A stretch of DNA of 5,879 nt from Gemmatimonadaceae bacterium (GCA_013820975.1 JACDHQ010000150.1:1-5879); one strand, 5' to 3'. Positions 1 through 5,479 are shown, counted from the stretch's first letter. The notes: generated by a model from the letters alone, not told the origin. Program-made: numbers and translations.

Positions 1-80
1 GCTGTTACTCGCACTCGCGTGCGCACCACTCTCCGCATGCGCCGGGCGGGAGATCAAGATGGCAGACCTCGCCGTCATAC

Positions 81-113
81 GGTCAGGCCGACGCCCGGTG
101 CTCTGGCCTGACC
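81..113. repeat. Perfect inverted repeat across the higA stop codon
   Basis: GGTCAGGCC (81-89) and GGCCTGACC (105-113) are perfect 9-base inverted arms around a 15-base spacer. In the higA transcript (minus strand) this stem would contain the TGA stop codon (83-85) and the last codons. No run of T follows on either strand, so it is not a canonical intrinsic terminator. It could protect the mRNA 3' end or be a partial terminator. The repeat itself is seen directly; any role is inferred. Confidence 0.5.
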
Positions 114-406
114 CGCCGGATCTTGCGGATCTCCGCTGCGGCCGGGGCATGCATCTGCTCGTACAGGTCATACGCCAGCTGCAGGTTCAGCCAGAACTGC
201 GCACTCGCTCCCAGGGCCGCCTCCAGCCGCAACGCCGTATCAGGGGTCACCCCCCGCTTCCTGCGAACGATCTCGTTCAGGCGCTGCATCGATACACCGA
301 TCCGCTCGGCGAAATCGACCTGCGTAATGCTCAGCGGCTTCAGGAACTCCTCGAGCAGCATTTCCCCGGGATGGGTCGGGGGGCGGTGCGTTGGGATGCG
401 GACCAT
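83..406 (-). CDS. higA: HigA-family antitoxin, HTH transcriptional repressor
   Basis: This 107-residue protein is the antitoxin of a type II toxin-antitoxin pair. In the family it binds and neutralises the HigB RNase and represses its own operon through an XRE-type helix-turn-helix. The family signature HPGEMLLEEFLKPL sits at residues 12-25, followed by the helix-turn-helix at about 26-50 (SITQVDFAERIGVS, then RLNEIVRRKRG). The conserved tail region TPDTALRLEAALGAS and FWLNLQLAYDLYE falls at about 54-83. The length is normal for the family, with a slightly basic extra tail after residue 90. The ATG start has a good ribosome site, AGGAG (416-420), 9 bases upstream. It lies downstream of higB on the same strand but 98 nt away, so it has its own translation signal and may have an extra promoter. 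The family assignment is firm; DNA binding and neutralisation are inferred from it. Confidence 0.93.
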   Translation of the reverse strand: MVRIPTHRPPTHPGEMLLEEFLKPLSITQVDFAERIGVSMQRLNEIVRRKRGVTPDTALRLEAALGASAQFWLNLQLAYDLYEQMHAPAAAEIRKIRRVRPEHRASA

Positions 407-455
407 ATCCGTGGTCTCCTCTCTTCACTCTTTTTGGGTCAGTAACTGTGGTGTT

Positions 456-480
456 GCCCGCACCCTTGTCGGCCGCGGGC
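456..480. repeat. Short stem-loop in the higB-higA gap
   Basis: GCCCGC (456-461) and GCGGGC (475-480) are perfect 6-base arms around a 13-base loop. The stem lies in the transcribed gap between toxin and antitoxin. There is no T run after it on the minus strand, so termination is doubtful. It could be an mRNA processing or stability element. In DNA this GC-rich, six-base stems arise by chance fairly often. Confidence 0.25.
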
Positions 481-504
481 CAGCCGTCCTTCGTCTATCA
501 GTCG

Positions 505-798
505 TCAGTGGTAGTCGGCGATCTCTACGTCCTCGGCACCGTCGCCCGTCCATCGGAAGCACACCCGGTATTGGTCGTTGATTCGGATACTGTGCTGGCC
601 CTTTCGGGTGCCCTTCAACGGCTCAAGCCGGTTGCCGGGGGGCGATCGCAGGTCGTCCAACGACACCGCCCGGTCGATCGTATCGAGCTTCCGAAAGGCG
701 GTCCGCCAGATGTCCGCTGGGCAAGTCCGCCGCGCATGCTTCGACTTCACGCCGTTGTAGACGTCCTCCGTGCCCTGGTCCTTGAATGAGTGGATCAC
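505..798 (-). CDS. higB: HigB-family toxin, RelE/ParE-fold mRNA interferase
   Basis: This 97-residue protein is the toxin of the module. Proteins of this family have the RelE/ParE fold and cut mRNA on translating ribosomes. Visible family hallmarks are SFKDQGTEDVY near the N-terminus, a KL(D/R)xxDRAxxLDDLR-type helix at about 37-51, PPGNRLEPLKG at 53-63, SIRINDQYRVCFRW at 70-83 and the terminal VEIADYH. The basic residues R72 and R78 sit in the strand region usually needed for RNA cleavage. Length and C-terminus match the complete family, so the toxin looks intact. The start is GTG (798-796), with AGGAT (808-812) 9 bases upstream. An ATG at 809 is out of frame and stops at once. It is the first gene of the operon, in the typical HigBA order. 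The gap of 98 nt to higA is wide for this family. Confidence 0.92.
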   Translation of the reverse strand: MIHSFKDQGTEDVYNGVKSKHARRTCPADIWRTAFRKLDTIDRAVSLDDLRSPPGNRLEPLKGTRKGQHSIRINDQYRVCFRWTGDGAEDVEIADYH

Positions 799-860
799 GA
801 GACGATCATCCTGAACGTGCCTGGTCGAGGGCCGGTTGCGCGGGACTCACAACTGTACAC

Positions 861-890
861 AATATGCACGGTTACACGGTATCCATGCAA
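861..890 (-). promoter_or_regulatory. Candidate higBA promoter with tandem operator-like repeats
   Basis: On the minus strand a TTGCAT -35-like box (885-890) and a CATATT -10-like box (861-866) are separated by 18 bases, about 60 bases before the higB GTG. The spacer and -10 box carry two adjacent copies of an 8-base unit (plus strand TGCACGGT 865-872, TACACGGT 873-880). HigA-type antitoxins usually bind repeats that overlap their promoter, so the position fits autoregulation. The -35 match is poor (3 of 6), and this is a prediction by eye. Confidence 0.35.
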
Positions 891-901
891 CCCTGGGGTT
901 G
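888..901. repeat. Small palindrome beside the higBA promoter
   Basis: CAACCC (888-893) and GGGTTG (896-901) are perfect 6-base inverted arms with a 2-base centre. It overlaps the candidate -35 box of higBA, so it could be a second operator half or a site for another regulator. The dyad is seen directly; the role is unknown. Confidence 0.3.
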
Positions 902-1039
902 AGACACCCGCCGAGCAGGACCCTCGCGGGGGCGTTGGGCCCGCAGGACATCGTCGCGGCTCACGCCACCCCCTCCGATGTGGTCGAGGGAGGACCATGA
1001 CGCAGCGTCGGCACTGCTCGTTTCTCTGGAGACTCCAGG

Positions 1040-1444
1040 ATGGTCGGCTGGGCGTATCCGCTGGTGTCCCTGGCCGGGGGTGCACTGCTCTGCTTATTGA
1101 TGTTCGGTGCCCGCCACGCCGCGCGTAGGCAGCATTCGGCCGCACCGAGGTTGCTGGCGTACGCTCTCGAGATCAGAGAAGCCGCGCACCAGTGGGGAGA
1201 GACCGTCGGGATCTCGATCGCACGCGCGCAGTTACTGTTTGCCGGCCGCATCGTCTGCCATACGCAAGCCGACACTAGCACACCCGTCGCGAGGCGGGGT
1301 CGCAAAGCCAGGAGTCTCCCGCCCATCGGAGATCGTCCGGTTGCCGAAGCTGCTTCAGTGCAGACCCAGAAACCGCACCCCGTGTGGCCTGGCGCTTCGG
1401 ATCCCCCGCCGAACGCCCCGCTGCCGGGGTGCGTGGCGTTCTGA
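1040..1444 (+). CDS. Doubtful small ORF with one N-terminal membrane segment
   Basis: I do not recognise this 134-residue product. Residues 6-22 (YPLVSLAGGALLCLLMF) would form one membrane helix, followed by the basic stretch ARHAARRQH. This fits a helix with a cytoplasmic C-terminus. Residues 35-70 could be helical (LLAYALEIREAAHQWGE). From about residue 75 the product becomes Pro/Arg-rich and looks like non-coding sequence, so the gene may be degraded or only its first half may be real. The ATG has a good GGAG (1028-1031) 8 bases upstream, but this site lies inside a palindrome, CTGGAG-A-CTCCAG (1026-1038). A competing ATG at 997 with a stronger ribosome site leads into another frame. No neighbour on the same strand is close. 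It could be a chance ORF. Confidence 0.27.
   Translation: MVGWAYPLVSLAGGALLCLLMFGARHAARRQHSAAPRLLAYALEIREAAHQWGETVGISIARAQLLFAGRIVCHTQADTSTPVARRGRKARSLPPIGDRPVAEAASVQTQKPHPVWPGASDPPPNAPLPGCVAF
1411..1441. repeat. Stem-loop with 11-base arms at the end of the doubtful ORF
   Basis: GAACGCCCCGC (1411-1421) pairs with GCGTGGCGTTC (1431-1441) with a single mismatch, around a 9-base loop. It ends immediately before the TGA (1442-1444) of the 1040 ORF. There is no T run, so it is not a standard intrinsic terminator. It is the longest hairpin in this stretch and could mark a transcript end or a dispersed intergenic repeat. Confidence 0.4.
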
Positions 1445-1587
1445 GAGCCGCCATGCCGTCGAAACGTGCTGACCGTCACCGCAATTCTCCGCTCACTGGC
1501 GAACCTTCCCCGGTACGATGCGGCCCCGACGCCACGCGACCCGCCGGCTGGCACCTGCCATTGACCCACCTCCTTTCGGGACACGAC

Positions 1588-1938
1588 ATGAATGAAATGC
1601 GCCTGAGCAGGTCGGCGGGACCCCGTGACGTCATCGCGATGTGGCACATTGCGTACGCCATGCTCGCGTTCGGATGTGCGCTGGTCCTCGGAGGCCTCAT
1701 CATGGCCGACGTGCCGATCGGGATGCTGCGATGGGCGGGGGTGCTGGCGGAAATCTGGACGGTGCCGCTCGGCGCGCGCGCCGTCCTCGGAGTCATGACG
1801 GTGGCATGTGGGTTCGGCGCATCGATGCACATGCTCGGCACCGCATTGCGGCTGCTGAACGGCGGCGGACTGCTGCCGCAGATGCAGCTTCCGCCCGCGT
1901 ACTTCAAGCCCCGCGTGCCGGTGTTGATCCGGGCCTGA
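1588..1938 (+). CDS. Small two-helix membrane protein of unknown function
   Basis: I do not recognise a family for this 116-residue protein. It has two strongly hydrophobic stretches, about residues 17-40 (MWHIAYAMLAFGCALVLGGL and on) and 62-88 (GARAVLGVMTVACGFGASMH and on), joined by a short loop containing RWAGVLAEIW. A proline-rich, non-acidic tail follows (QLPPAYFKPRVP). The short N-terminus carries R5, R8 and R13, which favours a cytoplasmic N-terminus. The start at ATG 1588 is chosen because a weak GGGA (1578-1581) lies 6 bases upstream and the membrane helix follows soon after. The frame stays open back to 1384, but that part reads as Arg/Pro-rich noise. An ATG three codons further on is an alternative. 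It is 329 bases from the ferritin-like genes and probably not in their operon, although it has the same direction. Confidence 0.55.
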   Translation: MNEMRLSRSAGPRDVIAMWHIAYAMLAFGCALVLGGLIMADVPIGMLRWAGVLAEIWTVPLGARAVLGVMTVACGFGASMHMLGTALRLLNGGGLLPQMQLPPAYFKPRVPVLIRA

Positions 1939-2091
1939 TCAGCAGTCACCCTGCCGGATCCTGATTCCGACGGTGCAGGGAGCGATTCGTGCCATCCGCA
2001 CGCACGGTGTAGATCGCGGCGCCGCCCAAGCTGCTGCCAGACCGCGCCCGAAAATGCCGAGGCTCGGGTCGTCATGCACGGCGTACGGAAC

Positions 2092-2123
2092 GCCGACGGG
2101 TCGGAGTGCCGGCGGGTCGGAAC
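2092..2123 (+). repeat. Tandem pair of imperfect 16-base repeats
   Basis: GCCGACGGGTCGGAGT (2092-2107) is followed directly by GCCGGCGGGTCGGAAC (2108-2123), 13 of 16 bases identical, sharing the core CGGGTCGGA. The pair lies about 145 bases before the first ferritin-like gene. Adjacent half-sites one and a half helical turns apart could be an activator site, but GC-rich sequence can also produce this by chance. Confidence 0.35.
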
Positions 2124-2214
2124 GACGACGGTCCTGTCAGTGGCGCAGGACGTGCGAGGCCGGCAGACGCCATCGGCGAGCGGGCTCCTGGTGGCGCACT
2201 CGTCCGTGCTGCCG

Positions 2215-2242
2215 CGGCGGCTTCTCGCCGCCGGAGCCTTTT
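2215..2242 (+). terminator. GC-rich hairpin followed by TTTT in the ferritin operon leader
   Basis: CGGCGGC (2215-2221) and GCCGCCG (2227-2233) form a perfect 7-base stem with a TTCTC loop. TTTT (2239-2242) follows after five bases. The layout resembles a weak intrinsic terminator or attenuator on the plus strand. It ends about 25 bases before the ATG of the first ferritin-like gene, so it is either in that gene's 5' leader or ends upstream transcripts. The T run is short and displaced, so termination would be inefficient. Confidence 0.35.
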
Positions 2243-2267
2243 CCTGGCGTGCCACCTGGGAGTGTCA

Positions 2268-3089
2268 ATGCAACTACTGAAGCGGGACATCGACCCGGAG
2301 ACACCGCTGGCGGTCTCCACCCCCGATGAACTCATGCGTCCGGGAACCCGACGCGAGTTCGTTCGCCAGATGGCGGCCGGCGGGACCGTCATCATGCTAC
2401 CGGGCGTATTCGCCGGATGTGCAACGGTCCCGCTTGTCGCCCCAGGGGGACTCGCATTCGACCTGCGATCGGATGTCGGCATCCTCCGGCTCGTTCACAC
2501 CCTCGAGCAGCTCGAAGCGGCATTCTATACGGCGGTCGTGGCCAGTGCCAACTTCGCGACGTTCTTCACCAGCGCCGAGCGTGAGCTGTTCACCGATCTG
2601 CGCAATGTGGAGATCGTCCATCGCGAGTTCCTGCGCACCGCCCTCGGGAGTGCGGCCGTCCCGGACGTGACGGGGAGCATCAATGGAGCGACGCTCGCTG
2701 CCATTCTCTCGAGCCGCGCCAACATCCTCGGGGCCGCGAAGCTGTTCGAGCACCTGGGGGTCGCGGGGCTCAACGGCGCCGGCAAGTACCTGCAGGATGC
2801 CCGCAACCTGCTGCTGGCCGGGAAGTTCGTGTCGGTGGAAGCGCGCCATGCGGCGGCACTGCGGGACGTCGCTCCCGGCGCTGGACAGAATGCGAATACC
2901 GCATTCGCCGGCGACGACATCACCGACAGCAACGGCATGGACGTGAAGCTCGAGGCTGGCGCGGTGCTCGATCGTGTCGCATCGACGAACATCGTCAGCA
3001 ACGGCGCGGTGAGCTCGCGCAACATCACGCATGCGCCGACCGCGAACCAGGGCAGGCCTTCGGCCGACTTCTTCCCGACGACGCCGTAA
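2268..3089 (+). CDS. Ferritin-like diiron protein, probable Tat-exported lipoprotein
   Basis: This 273-residue protein belongs to the ferritin-like group that includes desiccation-related and Rds1-like proteins (Pfam Ferritin_2 type). TRREFVRQ at 27-34 is a twin-arginine motif. A hydrophobic stretch and VFAGC (47-51) follow, which read as a lipobox with C51 as the lipidated residue, so it probably sits on the outer face of a membrane. A four-helix bundle then follows, with a full diiron ligand pattern: E83 in LEQLEAAFY, E115 and H118 in VEIVHREFLR, E161 in KLFEHLG, and E191 and H194 in SVEARHAAAL. The C-terminal third (about 205-273) is polar and ends in FFPTTP. The start at ATG 2268 is set by GGGAG (2258-2262) 5 bases upstream and by placing the twin arginines near the N-terminus. 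It is followed after 19 bases by a paralogue. The ligands suggest iron or oxidant chemistry, but the substrate is not known. Confidence 0.87.
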   Translation: MQLLKRDIDPETPLAVSTPDELMRPGTRREFVRQMAAGGTVIMLPGVFAGCATVPLVAPGGLAFDLRSDVGILRLVHTLEQLEAAFYTAVVASANFATFFTSAERELFTDLRNVEIVHREFLRTALGSAAVPDVTGSINGATLAAILSSRANILGAAKLFEHLGVAGLNGAGKYLQDARNLLLAGKFVSVEARHAAALRDVAPGAGQNANTAFAGDDITDSNGMDVKLEAGAVLDRVASTNIVSNGAVSSRNITHAPTANQGRPSADFFPTTP

Positions 3090-3108
3090 GGCGCCCAGGA
3101 GATCACTC

Positions 3109-4131
3109 ATGACAACAATGAATCAGCCGATGCTGGACAGCGTCGACCCGGAGATCATGGACCGGCTCGTCACGCGCAGGGATGCCATTCGGCACGGCGC
3201 GTCGGTGAGTTCTACGGTCGCCGCCGGTCTGGCGATGGGGTCCGTGCCCGTGGTCATCGCAGCGCTGTCGCGGGACGCGTTCGCGCAGACGCCCTCGGCA
3301 GTTCTCGACGTGCTGCAGTTCGCGTTCATTCTCGAGAGCCTCGAAAACGAGTTCTATCGCGCGGTGCTCGGCACCAGCGCCGTCGCTGCGCAGAATGCCG
3401 CGTTCGCGACGGTTCGTGCACAGATTCCGGCGTCCGCACGCGAGGTGTTCGCGCAGATCCAGAAGCACGAGCAGCAGCACACGGACTTCCTCAGGAGTAC
3501 GGCCATCCCGCTCTTTGGCGGAACGGCGCCGAGGCTGGATGCGAACGATTTCGACTTCACCGGCGGCAACGGGAGCGGCAACGGTCCGTTCCTGCAGGCG
3601 ACCACACGGCTCGATCATCTCCTCCTCGTCGCGCAGGCAGTCGAGGACACGGGCGTCCGCGCATACAAGGGTCAGGCGGGACGCCTGCTCATCAACGGCG
3701 ACGACCGGGCGGATGTGGCATTGGAGAGCGCGCTGCGTATTCACTCGGTCGAGGCACGGCATGCGGCAAAGATCCGGCGCATTCGCCGCTCGCTCAACTT
3801 GGGCGATACCTCGCTTCGATTCTCGGGATACGTACGCGGCGGCGGCGTCGCAGCGGCGGGGGCCGGCAACATCAGCAATCCACCGGCTGGAGCGGTCGCC
3901 GCGCTGGGCCTGATCTACGGCGGCGAAGACAACACCGTGCACACGGTGTTCAACGGCTCCGCTGCGGCCGACATCGACGCGGCCACCCTCTCCGGCATGG
4001 AGGTCATCGGCGATGCCACCGCACGCCGCGATGCAGCCATGATGGCGTTCGACGAACCGCTCACCAAGGAACAGGTCATCGCCATCGTCCGCGGCTTCAT
4101 CAGGGACGACGCGGCGCGCGGGCTCCCGTGA
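3109..4131 (+). CDS. Ferritin-like diiron protein, Tat-exported, second of a tandem pair
   Basis: This 340-residue protein is a paralogue of the preceding gene. VTRRDAIRHG (21-30) is a twin-arginine motif. A hydrophobic region and DAFAQ (56-60) follow, giving a likely signal peptidase cut after AFA (residue 59). It has no lipobox cysteine, so it should be released in the periplasm or cell exterior. Ligands match the first protein one for one: E79 in LESLENEFY, E121 and H124 in HEQQHTDFLRS, E179 in QAVEDTG, and E215 and H218 in SVEARHAAKI. After the bundle it carries about 100 extra residues, first Gly/Ala-rich (about 244-264), then a predicted helical tail ending in PLTKEQVIAIVRGFIRD. The paralogue lacks this tail. 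ATG 3109 has an excellent AGGAG (3097-3101) 7 bases upstream. The 19-base gap implies co-transcription. Iron binding is likely from the ligands; storage, detoxification or another oxidase role cannot be told apart here. Confidence 0.88.
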   Translation: MTTMNQPMLDSVDPEIMDRLVTRRDAIRHGASVSSTVAAGLAMGSVPVVIAALSRDAFAQTPSAVLDVLQFAFILESLENEFYRAVLGTSAVAAQNAAFATVRAQIPASAREVFAQIQKHEQQHTDFLRSTAIPLFGGTAPRLDANDFDFTGGNGSGNGPFLQATTRLDHLLLVAQAVEDTGVRAYKGQAGRLLINGDDRADVALESALRIHSVEARHAAKIRRIRRSLNLGDTSLRFSGYVRGGGVAAAGAGNISNPPAGAVAALGLIYGGEDNTVHTVFNGSAAADIDAATLSGMEVIGDATARRDAAMMAFDEPLTKEQVIAIVRGFIRDDAARGLP

Positions 4132-4336
4132 GCCGCTGCTGGAGATGATCGCGCTGCTGGCAGATCGGGTGGTTCGAAAGGAGCGCCCGGTCTGCAACGC
4201 AGTGATCCATGACGTTGCCTCGGCGCGGGCGGGGAGACCGTGCCGCGTTACTGAACCCAGGTAATGCGGATGGTCTGCTTGGCGCGTTCGTCTGCCGCGT
4301 GCGTCGCCGCGGGTCAAACGCACCCGTCATCGGCGT

Positions 4337-4365
4337 GGGTGACGACCGACTAGCGTCCATCACCC
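4337..4365. repeat. Weak inverted repeat between the convergent genes
   Basis: GGGTGA (4337-4342) and TCACCC (4360-4365) are perfect 6-base arms around a 17-base spacer. The right arm covers the TGA stop (4360-4362) of the minus-strand gene. It lies in the 228-base gap between two converging genes, where a shared terminator is expected. No T run flanks it, so the function is uncertain. I see no gene in the rest of the gap (4132-4359). Confidence 0.2.
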
Positions 4366-5280
4366 GTCGTCGTCTACTGACCCCGACAGCATCGGCGGCG
4401 CCGCAAAGTTGCCGCCGGTCTTCGCATGAACGGCGATCGCACCGAGCATCTCGTCCAGCAACTTCGTGAACCTGCGCAGGTAGTAGCGGTACGACTTCCG
4501 GTAGGTCAGCGCAGTGCCGCCGCCGAGCAGGGCCGCGCCGACGGCGGCCGGAATCGTGACCATCGGCGCGCTGAGACCCAGGGCGAACAGGCCGATCGCA
4601 CCGCCGCCGGTCGCGCCGACCAGCCCCATGACCCGTGCGCTCCAGCTTCCGAACCTGAAGTTCCGGCGCACGCTCCGCTGCAGCCCCGCGCGCAGCAGGA
4701 CCTCGGTCGCCTGCCCATTGCTGCCCGCTACCGGCCGCAGCATGAACTGAAGCTGCTGCACATCCACGGCGTAGGCGGTGTAGGAAAGTGGCGTCATGCT
4801 CTTGTCCATCATCTGCATCTGGAGCTCGGGAATCCCGAACACCAGCTGCCCGCCGGCGAGGGGATCGCCGGTGGCATCGCGCAACGCGAGCATCCACGGC
4901 GGGGCAGGCAGCACGCGCTGCATCGCCGTGTAGACATCGGCCACCGGACGCTCGATGACCCGGGAACGCTCGAGCAAGCGCTCCGGCGTGCCGAGGAACC
5001 GCGTGGCCTTGTGCTGGAGCTTGTCGGGCAGCGCGCCCGTCGGATCCGCACCCATCTCCGCGATCGCGAGCGCGACGAACTCGGGCGAGATGCCGACTTC
5101 CGATGCCGCCGCGCGCACTTCGTCGGCCGTCAGGTCGTGCGGATCGCCGGGCGACGCCGTGCTCGCAATGAGTTCGCGCGACCGTTCCTCGAGACGCTGT
5201 GCCGCTTCCGCCTGCAGTTGTGCGGCGCGCTGCCATACCGCCGCGGCGTTGTCTGGCGAGAACGGCTTATCTCGAGTCAT
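4360..5280 (-). CDS. Uncharacterised protein with helical N-terminus and two-helix membrane segment
   Basis: I do not recognise a named family for this 306-residue protein. Residues 11-40 form a charged, probably coiled helix (AAQLQAEAAQRLEERSRELI). LTADEVRAAASEVGISPEFV (50-69) resembles a short helical module seen at the N-terminus of uncharacterised proteins and some kinases, based on memory only. Residues about 105-205 (RSRVIERPVADVYTAMQRVL, later SYTAYAVDVQQLQF) look like a mixed alpha/beta domain, possibly START-like. Two Gly/Ala-rich membrane helices follow at about 216-236 and 240-260, then a basic helix (RKSYRYYLRRFTKLLDEML) and a short tail ending in DDDG. Both large soluble parts should face the cytoplasm. 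ATG 5280 has GGGAG (5290-5294) 9 bases upstream; the frame stays open to 5463, but the extension reads as noise. It lies 199 bases downstream of the glycosyltransferase gene and converges on the ferritin-like operon. Confidence 0.8.
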   Translation of the reverse strand: MTRDKPFSPDNAAAVWQRAAQLQAEAAQRLEERSRELIASTASPGDPHDLTADEVRAAASEVGISPEFVALAIAEMGADPTGALPDKLQHKATRFLGTPERLLERSRVIERPVADVYTAMQRVLPAPPWMLALRDATGDPLAGGQLVFGIPELQMQMMDKSMTPLSYTAYAVDVQQLQFMLRPVAGSNGQATEVLLRAGLQRSVRRNFRFGSWSARVMGLVGATGGGAIGLFALGLSAPMVTIPAAVGAALLGGGTALTYRKSYRYYLRRFTKLLDEMLGAIAVHAKTGGNFAAPPMLSGSVDDDG

Positions 5281-5403
5281 CAGTTCGCACTCCCGCGTCG
5301 CACGGTCGACAGCAGAGATACCGGCCGCTGAAGCCGGCATGTCGTTCGACAGAAGGATATCGGGTGCATCGCACGCGGCGCGAGTGTGGCCCGACGGCCA
5401 GGT

Positions 5404-5420
5404 GCGCTTCCTCGAAGCGC
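5404..5420. repeat. Perfect 7-base hairpin downstream of the glycosyltransferase gene
   Basis: GCGCTTC (5404-5410) and GAAGCGC (5414-5420) are perfect arms with a CTC loop. It lies 60 bases past the TAG of the glycosyltransferase gene in the minus direction, a plausible place for a transcript end. No T run follows on the minus strand (the next bases read ACCTGG), so it is not a textbook intrinsic terminator. The rest of the 199-base gap (5281-5479) shows no gene. Confidence 0.35.
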
Positions 5421-5479
5421 GGGGGCAGCTGTTCCGGGCCGCCGACGGGAGCCCGTCACGCATGCTCGGCGGCTGCCCG

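Larger units (their letters stand above)
799..1587. other. Weakly coding stretch between higB and the 116-residue membrane protein gene
   Basis: No confidently recognisable gene lies in these 789 bases. They hold the candidate higBA promoter and repeats (861-901), a strong ribosome-site-like stretch before an ATG at 997 that opens only 43 codons, the doubtful ORF at 1040-1444 and a stem-loop at 1411-1441. The long open minus-strand frame that crosses the region reads as a low-complexity Arg/Pro/His/Ser product with no visible domain, as expected for a chance frame in GC-rich DNA. I see no transposase fragment, terminal inverted repeats or tRNA. Confidence 0.5.
1939..2267. other. Leader region before the ferritin-like operon
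   Basis: No convincing gene lies in these 329 bases. The frame of the downstream gene stays open back to 2106, but that extension is Ala/Arg/Gly-rich and has no ribosome site. Seen here are two imperfect adjacent 16-base repeats (2092-2107 and 2108-2123, 13 of 16 identical) and a GC-rich hairpin (2215-2233). A GGAAC (2119-2123) resembles the -35 element of ECF sigma promoters, but I find no convincing partner -10. The operon promoter is probably in this region; I cannot place it. Confidence 0.45.

Noticed and set aside
59..445. Plus-strand open frame antisense to higA
   Set aside because: higA on the other strand has the complete family signature and ribosome site. Only the part upstream of 61 is kept as a finding because of its lipobox-like peptide.
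1561..1590. TTGACC as a -35 box for the 116-residue membrane protein
   Set aside because: At the right spacing the -10 position falls on the start codon itself and has no TATAAT-like sequence.
961..1830. Long minus-strand open frame of 289 codons
   Set aside because: The product is His/Arg/Ser/Pro-rich with no domain or membrane segment and lies antisense to the membrane protein gene, as expected for a chance frame in GC-rich DNA.
4165..4200. GGTTCGAAA resembling a tRNA T-arm
   Set aside because: The flanking bases do not pair into a T-stem and no anticodon or acceptor stem can be drawn around it.
3103..4323. Minus-strand open frame of 406 codons opposite the second ferritin-like gene
   Set aside because: It mirrors the codons of a clearly real gene with a signal peptide and conserved ligands; its own product is Arg/Asp/Glu-rich with no recognisable motif.
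4100..5236. Second minus-strand frame of 378 codons overlapping the 306-residue protein gene
   Set aside because: The product is a low-complexity Arg/Ala/Gly sequence, whereas the other frame gives defined helices, membrane segments and a ribosome site.
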